From Trichostrongylus colubriformis (lineage: Eukaryota > Nematoda > Chromadorea > Rhabditida > Trichostrongylidae), in NCBI GenBank assembly GCA_963978905.1, contig OZ022256.1, forward strand, positions 17,767,231-17,831,230: a stretch of 64,000 bases of DNA, in the 5' to 3' direction. This document shows, piece after piece, positions 1 through 9,446 of this stretch. The translations under genes were made by a program, and so were the position numbers. Under the pieces are notes generated by a model, which saw only the letters and a list, made by a program, of their open reading frames with translations, was not told where the DNA came from and made no database searches. Every line of letters begins with the position of its first letter. Position 1 is the stretch's first letter.

Positions 1-1274
1 CTGATGGAGATACGTTATTGAGGTAGAGGAGGCCCACCTACAATGGGCGGAATGTGCAATCAACAATATCGTGCTCACTCATAAAAAATATAACACCGCT
101 CCAGAGCGGTCTAGAGCGTGGAGAAAGCTGAGGTAATTCGAAGCTGCCAGAGTGACAAAAATAACGTCAACGATCACGGTAGACGGGGCGTCATCAGGAT
201 ATTGGTTGAAAATATCGGTTTTTGTGCGAAAGGGTGGAAAGGGCTTATGGACCATACCGCTGAGTGAGTACCCTCATAGAAAATAAAATTTTGGAAAATG
301 AACAGTGAGCCACACCAATGGGTGATGCTGTTGCAGATCAATGAAGTCCTATTGGTCAACATCGACCGAAATCATTGATCTCTAAGCAAGGAGCTGAAAA
401 CAGGTGATGGGATCCCATTGAATGATTACAGTCGCAGAAGTTGGAAAACTGCAGCATCGTGTGCCATGGGTCGTAATTGTCGGTTTTCGTACGAAGGGCC
501 GGGCAAAGTGATGGATCACACCAGTGGATGAACACAATTGCAGAGGCTTACATTCTATAGAGCTTATTTCATACATATCGATGCATACTGTATTGCTATG
601 ATGAGCCTTTCTATTGAAGGCTGTTAATGGACTACCCCTCAGCACAAATGCAAAACCTATTGATTGCCGCCAAACCACATTTCTGTGAAATTTCTTTTAC
701 ATCATTTTACGCACAGCCCGCTTCGCATCGGTAGCCCGTAACGCGATGTAGATCGCGAAGCTCACCTGGTACGTTCAAAATAATGCGAAATCAATTTCTA
801 TCAAATCAGAATTCCATAAAAATAGGAATAGGTTGACTAAATGTAGGGGGTGATTAACATCTCTCAAGGCTAATGATGTTGTGGCATTCAAATCGAAACG
901 GTTTAGCACAGAGTGGTGTCATGCTAATGAGAGGATGGGCAGCTTCTTGAACTCGAGCAGTAACAAGTGCAGACATCTGAGGTAAATGGAACAGACCAAA
1001 GTAGATGGGGAAATGTCGCCGATGAGGCCATCAAACATCAATCACATCGGGAAATCGGCCTTTAATTTCGTTTCAGGCGACGTGCGACGCGGCGATCACG
1101 ATGGAGCGCGGTATCTTCCCCATATCAAATTCCGACATTTTGGAAATACTTCAAACTTTACCTGGAGCCCGTCTTTCAAGCAGCTGTGACCTGTTTTCCT
1201 AATAACTCCCTAAGATCTATCTACTGACCGCTTGCTTTGCCCGATGGTTGCTTAGTTCCCGATATGGGCTTCCT
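1..1274. other. no gene recognised
   Basis: Several short open frames occur on both strands (for example 382-678 on - and 986-1189 on +), but none has a recognisable domain or convincing splice structure. The stretch is best treated as intergenic or degraded repeat DNA. Confidence 0.5.
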
Positions 1275-1640
1275 GATGAGGATTTGACGAGCAAAATTTC
1301 GAAGTGTTTCACGGAAATGGCCATAACTTCCTTCAAACTTAACCGTATGAGTTCTTTTTGGTGAACCAGGGTCTACTAGGTTGTCGCTTTCGAATGACTA
1401 CCTGAGCTATACCATATCTTCAAAACGGAGGAAGTTATTTTGAGGGAAGGGTGATGAGGATTTGATGAGCAAAATTTTGAAGTGTTTCACGGAAATGGCC
1501 ATAACTTCCTTCAAACTTAACCATATGAGCTCCTTTTGGTGGAGCAGGGTCTACTAGGTTGTCGCTTTCGAATGACTACCCGGGCTATACCATATCTTCA
1601 AAACGAAGAAAGTTATTGTGAGGGAAGGGTGATGAGGAAG
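1275..1640. repeat. 178-bp tandem repeat, two copies plus the start of a third
   Basis: The unit beginning gatgaggattt starts at 1275 and again at 1453, and the first bases of a third copy start at 1631, giving a constant 178-bp period. Copies 1 and 2 differ at scattered positions only. The long near-identical block includes gtgtttcacggaaatggcc and ggttgtcgctttcgaatgac. No coding potential is convincing across the unit. Confidence 0.9.
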
Positions 1641-1742
1641 GCTTTTTTTCGTCGAATTTGCGAGATCTTCCCACGAATCTTCCCAAAAATCGATTCATTA
1701 TTTCTGAAATTTTTCCAGTATGCAGCCTTCGCTCTCGGAGGC

Positions 1743-2108
1743 CTAGTGGGAAGGCGAGAAGCGTCGGTCAGCTTTTCTGTGGGATGCGCCATGCATGAGG
1801 ATTTCATCCACATTCTCAATGAATACAAACGTTTTTCCGGTCCGCATAGTGGCCGCCAACACTAGATTACGTACTTGCGAACGTAGTAAGATATGGAAGA
1901 AGTCCACATCAGCTAATTTTCCGCTTTCATCCCATTGTTTCTGGAGTGTCCATCCACGGTGGTACCCGTTGATAGATATTGCTTTCCACGGCTTATCGGT
2001 GAATTCCGGAGGTGTCTCTGTGCGTGGTTTCGGTGTCAGCGGACCAACGAAAGAGTTATTGGTACTGGCCTGTTTCGTTGTGGATTGCGCCATGCATGAG
2101 GTTCCCAT
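1743..2108 (-). CDS. unidentified open frame, 121 codons
   Basis: I do not recognise this frame. It is open for 121 codons and has a composition like real protein (a stretch around PWKAISINGYHRGWTLQKQ), so it may be an exon or an eroded transposon piece. The sequence gcgccatgcatgagg occurs at both edges (about 1786 and 2089), so the open stretch lies between two copies of a short duplicated segment. No splice signals decide its ends. Confidence 0.15.
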   Translation of the reverse strand: MGTSCMAQSTTKQASTNNSFVGPLTPKPRTETPPEFTDKPWKAISINGYHRGWTLQKQWDESGKLADVDFFHILLRSQVRNLVLAATMRTGKTFVFIENVDEILMHGASHRKADRRFSPSH

Positions 2109-2797
2109 GATGATTAAGTTAAACTAGTTTTGGGTTCGAACCCATTTAGTCAATTTAATCGCTTCTCCCATTACACTTTAGACCCTGAGCCTGAGAAATT
2201 CTGCTGATCACTGCCTACCTCAACAATCACGACCCCCCCCCCCCCTCCTAGGGGACCAAATACGACCCCCCTGTTGAGAATTCCTCAACGGAGGCTTGAC
2301 CCTGCTAGCAACTCTTACTGCAGTGAGATTGAGGCGAACACCTGTACGATGGTCATCCCATTATCTCTTCCATGAGAGCATCACTGTGAATTCTATATGT
2401 GGGATAGCCGTTTACAGGGAGCAGTATCGCCATCTGCGGGACGGATGGATGCTTCCCCATGACTCATCTGAATCATTTAGCGCGTGGCGAGAGGACGATG
2501 GAAGCGCTCAGCGTGTAGCTAACGACGGCCGATTCCCTTCAGAGACGCAAGAAATACGTTGTCATTGTGTTGACGACAAGGACTCATTTTTTCTCCATGG
2601 ACTGCCGACTTCCTGGACGACTACTACCACCTTGACGTCGCCATCTCCCGCTGGCCAGTTGCAACTCATTTTCGGTTCAATTACGCCCCATTCCTGAGGG
2701 AGATTCCTACCTGACAGCATGTCATGGAGTGCGCCGATTTTACAAACGCAGTGGTGCTCCGTGACACGTGTACGAGTTTCCTCGGTATCTCTAGATA
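2109..2797. other. no gene recognised
   Basis: A 133-codon plus-strand frame (2296-2697) has no recognisable motif. A stretch near 2442-2471 (cggatggatgcttcc...catgactcatct) recurs at about 4321-4350, between two transposons, so part of this DNA is duplicated. Confidence 0.4.
2233..2245. repeat. poly-C tract, 13 bases
   Basis: Uninterrupted run of 13 C. It is one of four homopolymer C/G tracts of 12 or more in this window. Confidence 0.95.
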
Positions 2798-4206
2798 TAG
2801 TAGCGCTCTAAAGTCTTCGGCCAAATGCTTTTTTTCGCCATAACTTTTTTCCTGCTGGACTGAACTGTGCGAGATCTTAGTATGTTGTGCTCAAACCTAC
2901 TTTGAATATTTGCTACTACCTGGGTGCCGTGAGACTCTTTACATGGATCTCCACAAGCCTTTATCACAAAATCATCGGAAAACGCGGAAAAGCTTGGTCA
3001 GAAAAAATGGGTGTATCTTGAAAAAAATATATTTCTTAGAAGTTCACGAATTTTGAACACAACAGCATCTTGAGACGGCATCAAGTCCATGAGTCTCTCA
3101 ATAACTGTATGAGGCAAGGCGTTCCATTCTCCTACTAGTTGGGCGCATTTTCCTTTTCTGTTCCTACTAATTTACAGTGAAAAGCGTTTCTCGAGCTCCT
3201 ACCATATGCATTTCATCGAACTGAAGTGCAGGAATTGACTTGACCTCATAAGAAATGTGAAATGCTGGCGCTGGAAGTTTTCCTCACACTTAATGACGTG
3301 TGTTTCGGATCGATATCATGTGGTAGAATCTATCCAGCAGGCATACCACTGCTCGCCCATGGCAATACAGTGCTCACCATTATGTCCCTGTAGCCTCCCC
3401 TATCATCATTCCGTCTGTCTTCGAAATGGGACCCATTCCATGCAATGAAAATATTCGCTGCACCGCCACGGATCTCCCACCATACTTGGCTGTGGGTTCT
3501 GCGTACTTGAAAATTAAACTTTCGCCAAAACAGCTTTTTTCACACCATCCCATCACTTCCGAACAAATCAAACCCGCTCTTATCGGTGAAAAGGACTTTG
3601 CCCCAATCCAGTGAACTCTAGGTGAGATGACGCTGTACAGCGACAACATGGTTCTTCTGATCCTGGGTGTTCTGATCATGATTGTCGTCCGTAGATCCCA
3701 ACATCCTTTAGGCCACTCCCCGCAGTCCGTCGACTGATTTCTATGCCATCCCTTCCAAAAAACTTAGCGACGATTTCCATAGCCGTGAGCTCCAACTTCG
3801 CATCGTTCCAGAATAGACGATATCGTTTGATGGGGCACCGCCACAAAACATAAAATGGCGTTGATCTTCTTTTCGAATTTCCTCATATTCTTTGTCGCCT
3901 CACGAACACGCTGGCGGATTTCTGCTTCCTTAAGCGCACCAACCGTGATACTAACCCAAATGAAGCGTCAAAGATAGGTCTAAGTGGAAAAAAGTTAAGA
4001 TATAGTAAGCAGGGAAACCTGGAAAAGTCGGTGTCATAACAAAAATTTGTATGTAACCACGCATCTTTTACCATTTCGTGTCACAGCAATATATCTCACA
4101 TGTAGTATCTTCAGGTACAACATACTACAATTTTGCTTGGATTGGTCAAGAAGAAAAAAGTTACAACCAAAAAAACCATTTGGCCGAAGACTTTTGAGCT
4201 CTACAA
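2798..4206 (-). mobile_element. Tc1-like DNA transposon, degraded (element A)
   Basis: The ends form an imperfect inverted repeat: tagcgctctaaagtcttcgg at the left and ccgaagacttttgagctcta at the right. A TA dinucleotide precedes the left end. Sub-terminal stretches also match in both arms and match the short neighbour at 4354-4859, so the two are one family. The interior holds a broken transposase on the minus strand (about 3055-3700). The 1.4-kb length is typical of Tc1 elements. The exact right end is uncertain by a few bases because its last bases have diverged. Confidence 0.75.
3055..3700 (-). pseudogene. Tc1-type transposase fossil
   Basis: In Tc1/mariner elements this DDE enzyme cuts and pastes the transposon. 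The following pieces lie in the right order on the minus strand but in shifting frames. First comes a segment like the glycine-rich block after the first catalytic Asp (PTAKYGGRSVAV, about 3440-3500). Next is a good second catalytic motif, HDIDPKHTS (about 3287-3325). Last is the C-terminal block containing VIERLMDLMPSQDAVV (about 3062-3115). Frames change between pieces and stops intervene, so the gene is dead. The DNA-binding N-terminus was not found. Confidence 0.7.
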
Positions 4207-4353
4207 ACATCAAGTAAGCCTGTTTATTTTTCCTTTCCTTTTTGTCTCTTGAGCTCTTTTGAGTCCGGGATGGAATTACAGTAAAGGGGGAAAGTGTTAG
4301 AGATCCGCCGTGGTAGCAGCGGATGGATGTTTCTTTCATGACTCATCTATATA

Positions 4354-4859
4354 CAGTAGCGCTCAAAAGTCTTCGGCCAAAACTCTTTTGTCATAACTTT
4401 TTTTCTACTTGACTGAATTTGACAAAATTTTAATATGTGATGCCTGAACCTATTGTCTACATTTCCTTCTACTTGAGTGCCGCTTGACACTTTTCATGGT
4501 TTTTTACAAGAATTTACTACAAGACCACCCAAAAAAAAGTAAAAGGCTTGGTCAAGGGGAACGGGTTTCTTTACACAAACAGAACGAGCAAGCCTCAGGG
4601 ATCATTAATATATTGTAGAAAGACCACGATTTTTGATGACAGCGGCTCAGCGGGCGGCATAGGGATGGCACTCCAAAAACAAAAAATTTCATATAACCGC
4701 GTAACCTATACCGTTGAGCGCCAAAATAGTATATTAAGTATGCAGTGTCTCCAAGTACAACATACTAAAATTTCTCTTAGATCGGTGCAGTTGCAAAAAG
4801 TTATAAGTGAAAAACCCCAAGTGAAAGATCATTTCGCCGAAGACTTTTGAGCGCTACTG
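4354..4859. mobile_element. non-autonomous derivative of element A (506 bp)
   Basis: The ends are perfect inverted repeats over the first bases (cagtagcgctcaaaagtctt left, aagacttttgagcgctactg right). They are flanked by TA on both sides (4352-4353 and 4860-4861), the usual Tc1/mariner target duplication. Sequence inside the ends matches element A but there is no transposase, so this is a MITE mobilised in trans. The right flanking TA is also the left TA of the next element. Confidence 0.85.
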
Positions 4860-4861
4860 TA

Positions 4862-5614
4862 TGAGGTTGTACCAAAAGTTTTGTAGGTTTTTTCCAAAAA
4901 CATCAATAACTCTTGTTTACTTCAAGAAAGATCTAAGCGGTTGAGGCTGTGAGTGGTTTCGCGGCACCAAAGCAACGAATGCTTGCGACTTCATCAACGC
5001 TGCATTAGGCAAGGGATGTGTGAGCTATGAGACCGTGCGCCGCTGGTTCATCAGCTTCAGCAACGGCGAGATGGGCATGGAAGACAAACCACGCTTAGGA
5101 CTGTGCTACTTCTTGGACGCGGGAGGAATGTTTTTCTACGAGGTGCTGGTACAAGGCGGGACAGCCACCGCTGCCGTATACACCCGCCAGCTTCAGCAGC
5201 TCACCACCGCTCTTCGAAAAATTTGTCGGAGAAGGTCCGCGGTCACCCTCTTTCATGACGACGCCCGCTTATTGCGAAGAGTGCCCAGGCGGCCAAGCTA
5301 CAGGAGCTCGGCTGGAATGTGCTGCCCCACCTGCCATACTCTCCAGACATTGTCCTTCCTGACTATCGCCTTTTCCATCCTCTAAAACCCTCCTTAGCCA
5401 AGAGAAAATTCGTTGACTTGCTTGCAAAGCCATCGCTAACTACTTCGACTCTCAGAACCCATAGTTCTGGGAGATGGGAATCAACGATCTACCCATGTGG
5501 TGGCGGAGTGTTGTCAATGGTGATTACGTTGTTGTCTATTGTCGTTAGTTGGAAGAAATAGTAATGAAAAGTGATGATCGAAAAAAACCCTACAAGACTT
5601 TTGATACAACCTGA
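4862..5614 (+). mobile_element. mariner element, internally deleted (753 bp)
   Basis: The inverted ends read tgaggttgtaccaaaagttt and, on the other strand, tcaggttgtatcaaaagtct. TA lies at 4860-4861 and 5615-5616. Full mariners are about 1.3 kb, so roughly 550 bp is missing, consistent with the gap in the transposase. It abuts the preceding MITE with only the shared TA between them. Confidence 0.85.
5020..5400 (+). pseudogene. mariner transposase remnant
   Basis: The DNA-binding part is visible as SYETVRRWFISFSNGEMGME followed by DKPR, the linker typical of mariners. The frame then jumps into the catalytic core (FYEVLVQGGTATAAVYTRQL), so the segment with the first catalytic Asp is deleted. 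The second Asp motif survives as HDDARL in place of the usual HDNARPH. The third lies after a frame change (YSPDI, about 5337-5352). The gene is nonfunctional but readily assigned to the mariner D,D34D family. Confidence 0.85.
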
Positions 5615-5907
5615 TATTTCAGGTTGTGGCGAATGGACAAAGAAAGCGATCGGCGAAATAGCTGCCTGTAAGGTCCGAGGACGCTCGAAAACCGTTCTTC
5701 TTCATCTCTATGGGCAAAACCTTAGACAACCTTAATTTCTCTCATCGGACGATCTCGACTGTCATGTCTTGCCATGTATTACCACGTATGCCACCCTATT
5801 TTATAGATAGCACAATGTGATCTCTACAGTGGTCATCGACTTGGATGAGCCTTCCTCTTCAAATGCACTATTCTATGTTTTTTTTTCTTAAGACAAACTT
5901 TAGTTTA

Positions 5908-7228
5908 GTGGGTAAAACAGAAGTACACAGTAAGCATCTTCCGCTGGGCGTGCTCACCTTCTGCCTTCACACTGAGAAACTCCAGGCACTGAGAAACTCC
6001 AGGAAAGATGAAGGGAACAATGTGAAAAACGGGGTTAAAAAAACGGCGGGGACTTATTCCCCAACGCAATAATTTATTATGCATGGTGCACCTTAAGATC
6101 CGACAACAAGAAAGAAGTTAGAAACAACGAACATAGCTGACAAAACACAATTAAACTACAAACACACAGGTAAGCGACTTAGATCTAATATAGCGGAAGA
6201 TCTTCAAACTCTTCTTAACTTATTATGAAAAATACGGGTATTTGGCGTCTCTTGCAAATCGGCTGGCAACAGTTGAACCCATCCGGCACCCCGAAAAAGA
6301 TGCGAGTTGAGGACTTCAACTTTGACTTCGTCCCAAAAAAAGCATTGAGGACCTTGTATCGAAGATCTCTGTTTAGATTAGAATACTGTAATGATATGGA
6401 AGTGGTGCGACCACTGGAAGACTCAAATATCCAGAATTTGCTTGGCCTTAAAGACAGCATTAGGGGTGATGTGGTGATGGAGAAATCTCTACAAGAAGTC
6501 ACTCACATGGTTCCTGGGCCTAAGAAAGCTACCTGTGGCGAAATCCCGGTGTAAAAGCGCCCCTCCGAGCTGTAGAAACGCCGCAAAACGCTGCAACGCC
6601 CATCTGTCCCGCCTCTTGGTATGCCGATCCCGCCTCCGGATGACGTGATTCTTGATTGACTGGGGTGGGAGCGGCCAAGGAGATGCGGCAGGATCGAAGG
6701 TTTTGCGGCGCGCCTGCGCTGTTTTGGCTTGAAGCTCACTCCAAAAAATAGATGCTGTCGTATTTCCAAACATCCCCTTGTGTTTACTTGGCAACATGCC
6801 AATGGAAAACTAGATCAGACCACCCGCCTCTTGACAGACAGGTCGTCCGCGTCGAGAATCAACAGTGGGAAGGGGGTCCTATTTCTCAGGTTTTTGGCCA
6901 ATTCCATCCGTTGTTTCTGCACTGTCCTGTTACTAGGCATCTCAACTTTCACATCCACTACTTCTTTTACTTTTCGTCCGACTCCCCCTAATGCTGCCTT
7001 TAAGTTCAGTCCGTCTTTCAATATCATGAAACAGAACAAGATTTCATTAAACACCTTCCCATACAGTAACGATGGAGCTTGGAACGACATGGGTTCAAAT
7101 TGCTACATCAAGATTCTAGTAAAAGTTTACTTGATTTTTCAATTTTTTGCCTGGAGTTTCTCAGTGTGAAGGCAGAAGGTGAGCACGCCCAGCGGGAGAT
7201 GCTTACTGTGTACTTCTGTTTTACCCAC
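5908..7228. mobile_element. TIR element of about 1.3 kb with 80-bp inverted ends (element D)
   Basis: Bases 5908-5988 and 7148-7228 are inverted copies with only a few mismatches. They start gtgggtaaaacagaag and continue through the stretch cactgagaaactccagg. No transposase was recognised: the longest interior frame (6225-6554, +) has no known motif. A dispersed repeat (6456-6895) lies inside. No clear target-site duplication was seen, so the superfamily is unknown. Confidence 0.75.
6456..6895 (+). repeat. dispersed repeat R1, copy a
   Basis: About 440 bp matching the reverse complement of 53245-53655 along nearly its whole length. It begins agcattaggggt and ends near gtcctatttctc. The shared block gatgctgtcgtatttccaaa is identical. 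A shorter related copy is at 7283-7440. No coding function was recognised. Confidence 0.75.
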
Positions 7229-7282
7229 CTTCAATGAATTTTGCCACGAACAGGCCGAAATACACACTGGCATACTTAAAGA

Positions 7283-7440
7283 CGGCACAGGGGTAATGTG
7301 GTTATTGAGGAATCCGAAGTCACTTACATGGGAATTATAGGTCTAGGAAGACCATCGGTGGCGAAATCGCTGTGAAAAGAGGTGCCTGCAAGCTGTAGAA
7401 ACGGCGCCAAGGATAACATCTGACGCCTTTGTTGGACCGA
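7283..7440 (+). repeat. dispersed repeat R1, partial copy c
   Basis: It matches the first third of copies a and b (ggggtaatgtggttattgag, then a tail through agctgtagaaacggcgc). Similarity stops near 7440, where copies a and b continue for another 280 bp. It lies 55 bp outside the right end of element D. Confidence 0.6.
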
Positions 7441-7584
7441 CCCCGCCTTCTAGGGTCTTCGGTAAGAAGAATGACTGAGCTTTAGAGTAATAAGCGTTAT
7501 AGCAGATGATACTTATTGTATCGTATTAAAGCCGTATCGATCGAAATGGAGTGGTGCTCGGCGTGTTAGCTCGTTCGAGTTTAG

Positions 7585-8580
7585 TCGTTTTCTTCGAGCA
7601 AAAATTTTTGCCATAAAATCACAAGTTTTTGCAGCACTTCATATATCATTCGGAAGAAAATTTTCTGCTCTGCGAAATGACATGGTCAGTTTTCGAGTAT
7701 GTGAGAATGGCGCCAACATTTAGGCTGGCGAAGAGGTAGGTCAAGCAGACAAAAATTGGCCAAACCGGCAATCAATTGAAACACTGTATTTCACTTTGAG
7801 AAAATTAACCAGTCATGTGTGGCGTACTTAGTCCTGATCTCTCCTGCAAGTTCCACCGGTCGCTTGCTTCAAAAATCACGTCGCTCTTTTTGCACATTTA
7901 GCTTTTCCTCCACAACTCGGTGATTTTAGACAATTTCTTCGAACCAAGGCAAGAAAATTTTTTCAACCAATCAGGTGAAAGAGTGATGAAATGTTAAGAA
8001 CAGGTGGTGGGTAGGAACAGGGAAATACCACTGATCGGATTCCTTAACTTTCTCATGGAAAAAATTAATTGTGAAAAATGTCAACTGGATCCCTATCACA
8101 TGGTATTAACACTCAATCTGAATCGCAGCCAAAACAAACTAGAAAGATGTTTTCGATATAGCAGAAAAAGCTCTTCGAAGTGGTTCATAAAACAACTCTA
8201 AGCGAGGAGTTTGAAAGAAAAAATTTCATTTCGAACAAGTATGGGTGCTTCGAAAAAAGGATTTTAGAAAAAGAACGACACGACTTCTTGATCAGCTAAA
8301 TATTGGGAATAGTGGAAGAGGTCAGGATTAAGTATGCGACACATGACTGGTTGATTTTCTTGAAGTGAAATATAGTGTTTCAATTGATTGCCGGTTTGGC
8401 CAGTTTTTTTCGGCTGGACCTACCTCGTCGCCAGCCCAAATGTCGGCCACATTCTAACAAACTCAGAAATTAAAGATGCCATTGTGTAGAGCAGGAAAAC
8501 CTCTTTCAAATGACATATGACATGCTGCAAAAACTTGTGATTTCATAGGAAAAATTCATGCTTGAAAAAAAACGACACTA
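7585..8580. repeat. foldback element with arms of about 270 bp (family E)
   Basis: The left arm (about 7585-7855) and right arm (about 8315-8580) are inverted copies with scattered differences. Shared blocks include ggccaaaccggcaatcaatt, aaccagtcatgtgt and aatcacaagtttttgcagca. The 460-bp centre is unrelated to the arms and has no recognisable gene. A related single arm is at 58285-58500. Confidence 0.8.
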
Positions 8581-8607
8581 TTATACTTATGGAATAATCC
8601 AATACTA

Positions 8608-9118
8608 TGGGGGTGGCACTCGAAAACACATTTTAATTTACAATAGAGAATTGATTCCATACAAATCTTCAAAACGTGTAATATCAACGTGTCCTATTGT
8701 CATTAGGATGTTTTTATTTTGAAATGTCGAAAGTAAATAAACAAACAAAATCCTGCCTGCCACTGATGATTTCCCGTGTGTGAAGTGTTCCCCCCTCCAA
8801 GGCTTAGGCTTAATGCTTGGTCATTGTTATTCCATTGTTTCCGTTTTTGTACTTTGGGTTTTTGTGCGTGTCTGTTCTAGTATTATGTTTTTTTAATGTG
8901 TTGGAAGGTGCTAAGATATCAGTGCAAACCGGGGAATGTGGTTTTTGCCTAGGCCTTAAGGGGGAACGAGCTTCGGAATGGGTGAATATTTCTTGGTGTA
9001 GCAAATATTTTTTCATCTTTTATCTAGTTGAGGACACTCCTTGGAGCTCCTTCTTAACCTCATAGGGTGAGCAAAAAAATTCCCACTTCCTAGAAATTGT
9101 TTTTGAGTGCCACCCCCA
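8608..9118. mobile_element. MITE with TA target duplication (511 bp)
   Basis: The inverted ends tgggggtggcactc and gagtgccaccccca are perfect, and the match extends imperfectly for about ten more bases. TA flanks both sides (8606-8607 and 9119-9120). The interior has no transposase motif. TA targeting points to mobilisation by a Tc1/mariner-type enzyme. The element starts within a few bases of the end of the foldback at 7585-8580. Confidence 0.85.
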
Positions 9119-9342
9119 TAGTACATGAGCGTCGAGATGGCAGTGGCATCGCCGGAAGATGGGGTGCAACAACAATGCGGTAGCACCCGTATGTGATAAA
9201 CAGTAGCGGTACAGCCTTCTTCCTTATTAGAAAGATTTCTCCCACCCATGAAGATTTGATTTTAGACACATTCTAACCGGATGTGCGTAGAAGCAATAGC
9301 AGTTTGTTCGCTGGCGATGATTCTCGTGTATAACTTCTCTTT

Positions 9343-9357
9343 TTATCATTTTGATAA
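9343..9357. promoter_or_regulatory. inverted pair of GATA sites
   Basis: ttatcattttgataa is two GATAA cores facing each other across a short spacer, about 90 bp upstream of the start codon at 9447. In nematodes GATAA sites are bound by GATA factors such as the intestinal ELT-2. Intestinal expression is inference. Confidence 0.4.
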
Positions 9358-9374
9358 GCTATTGGATAGAGGCG

Positions 9375-9384
9375 CATATATAAA
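9375..9384 (+). promoter_or_regulatory. TATA-like box
   Basis: catatataaa lies 63-72 bp upstream of the start codon at 9447. This spacing would put transcription start near 9405-9415. The match is good, but AT-rich DNA gives such motifs by chance. Confidence 0.4.
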
Positions 9385-9409
9385 CCTTGGAGTAGGTAAG
9401 GTCATACAT

Positions 9410-9420
9410 TTTTAACTCAG
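9410..9420 (+). promoter_or_regulatory. possible splice acceptor upstream of the start
   Basis: tttttaactcag resembles a nematode 3' splice site 26 bp before the ATG, so a spliced leader could be added here. It conflicts with using the TATA-like box just upstream, since the outron would be almost nil; only one of the two is likely to be real. Confidence 0.3.
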
Positions 9421-9446
9421 TCGATTCTTGACGAATCCTATCTCCA

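Noticed and set aside
2127..2145. tRNA-like ggttcgaacc
   Set aside because: No acceptor stem or anticodon arm at suitable distances.
6489..6802. Overlapping minus-strand frames in repeat R1 as a gene
   Set aside because: The same region in copy b at 53245 does not preserve either frame.
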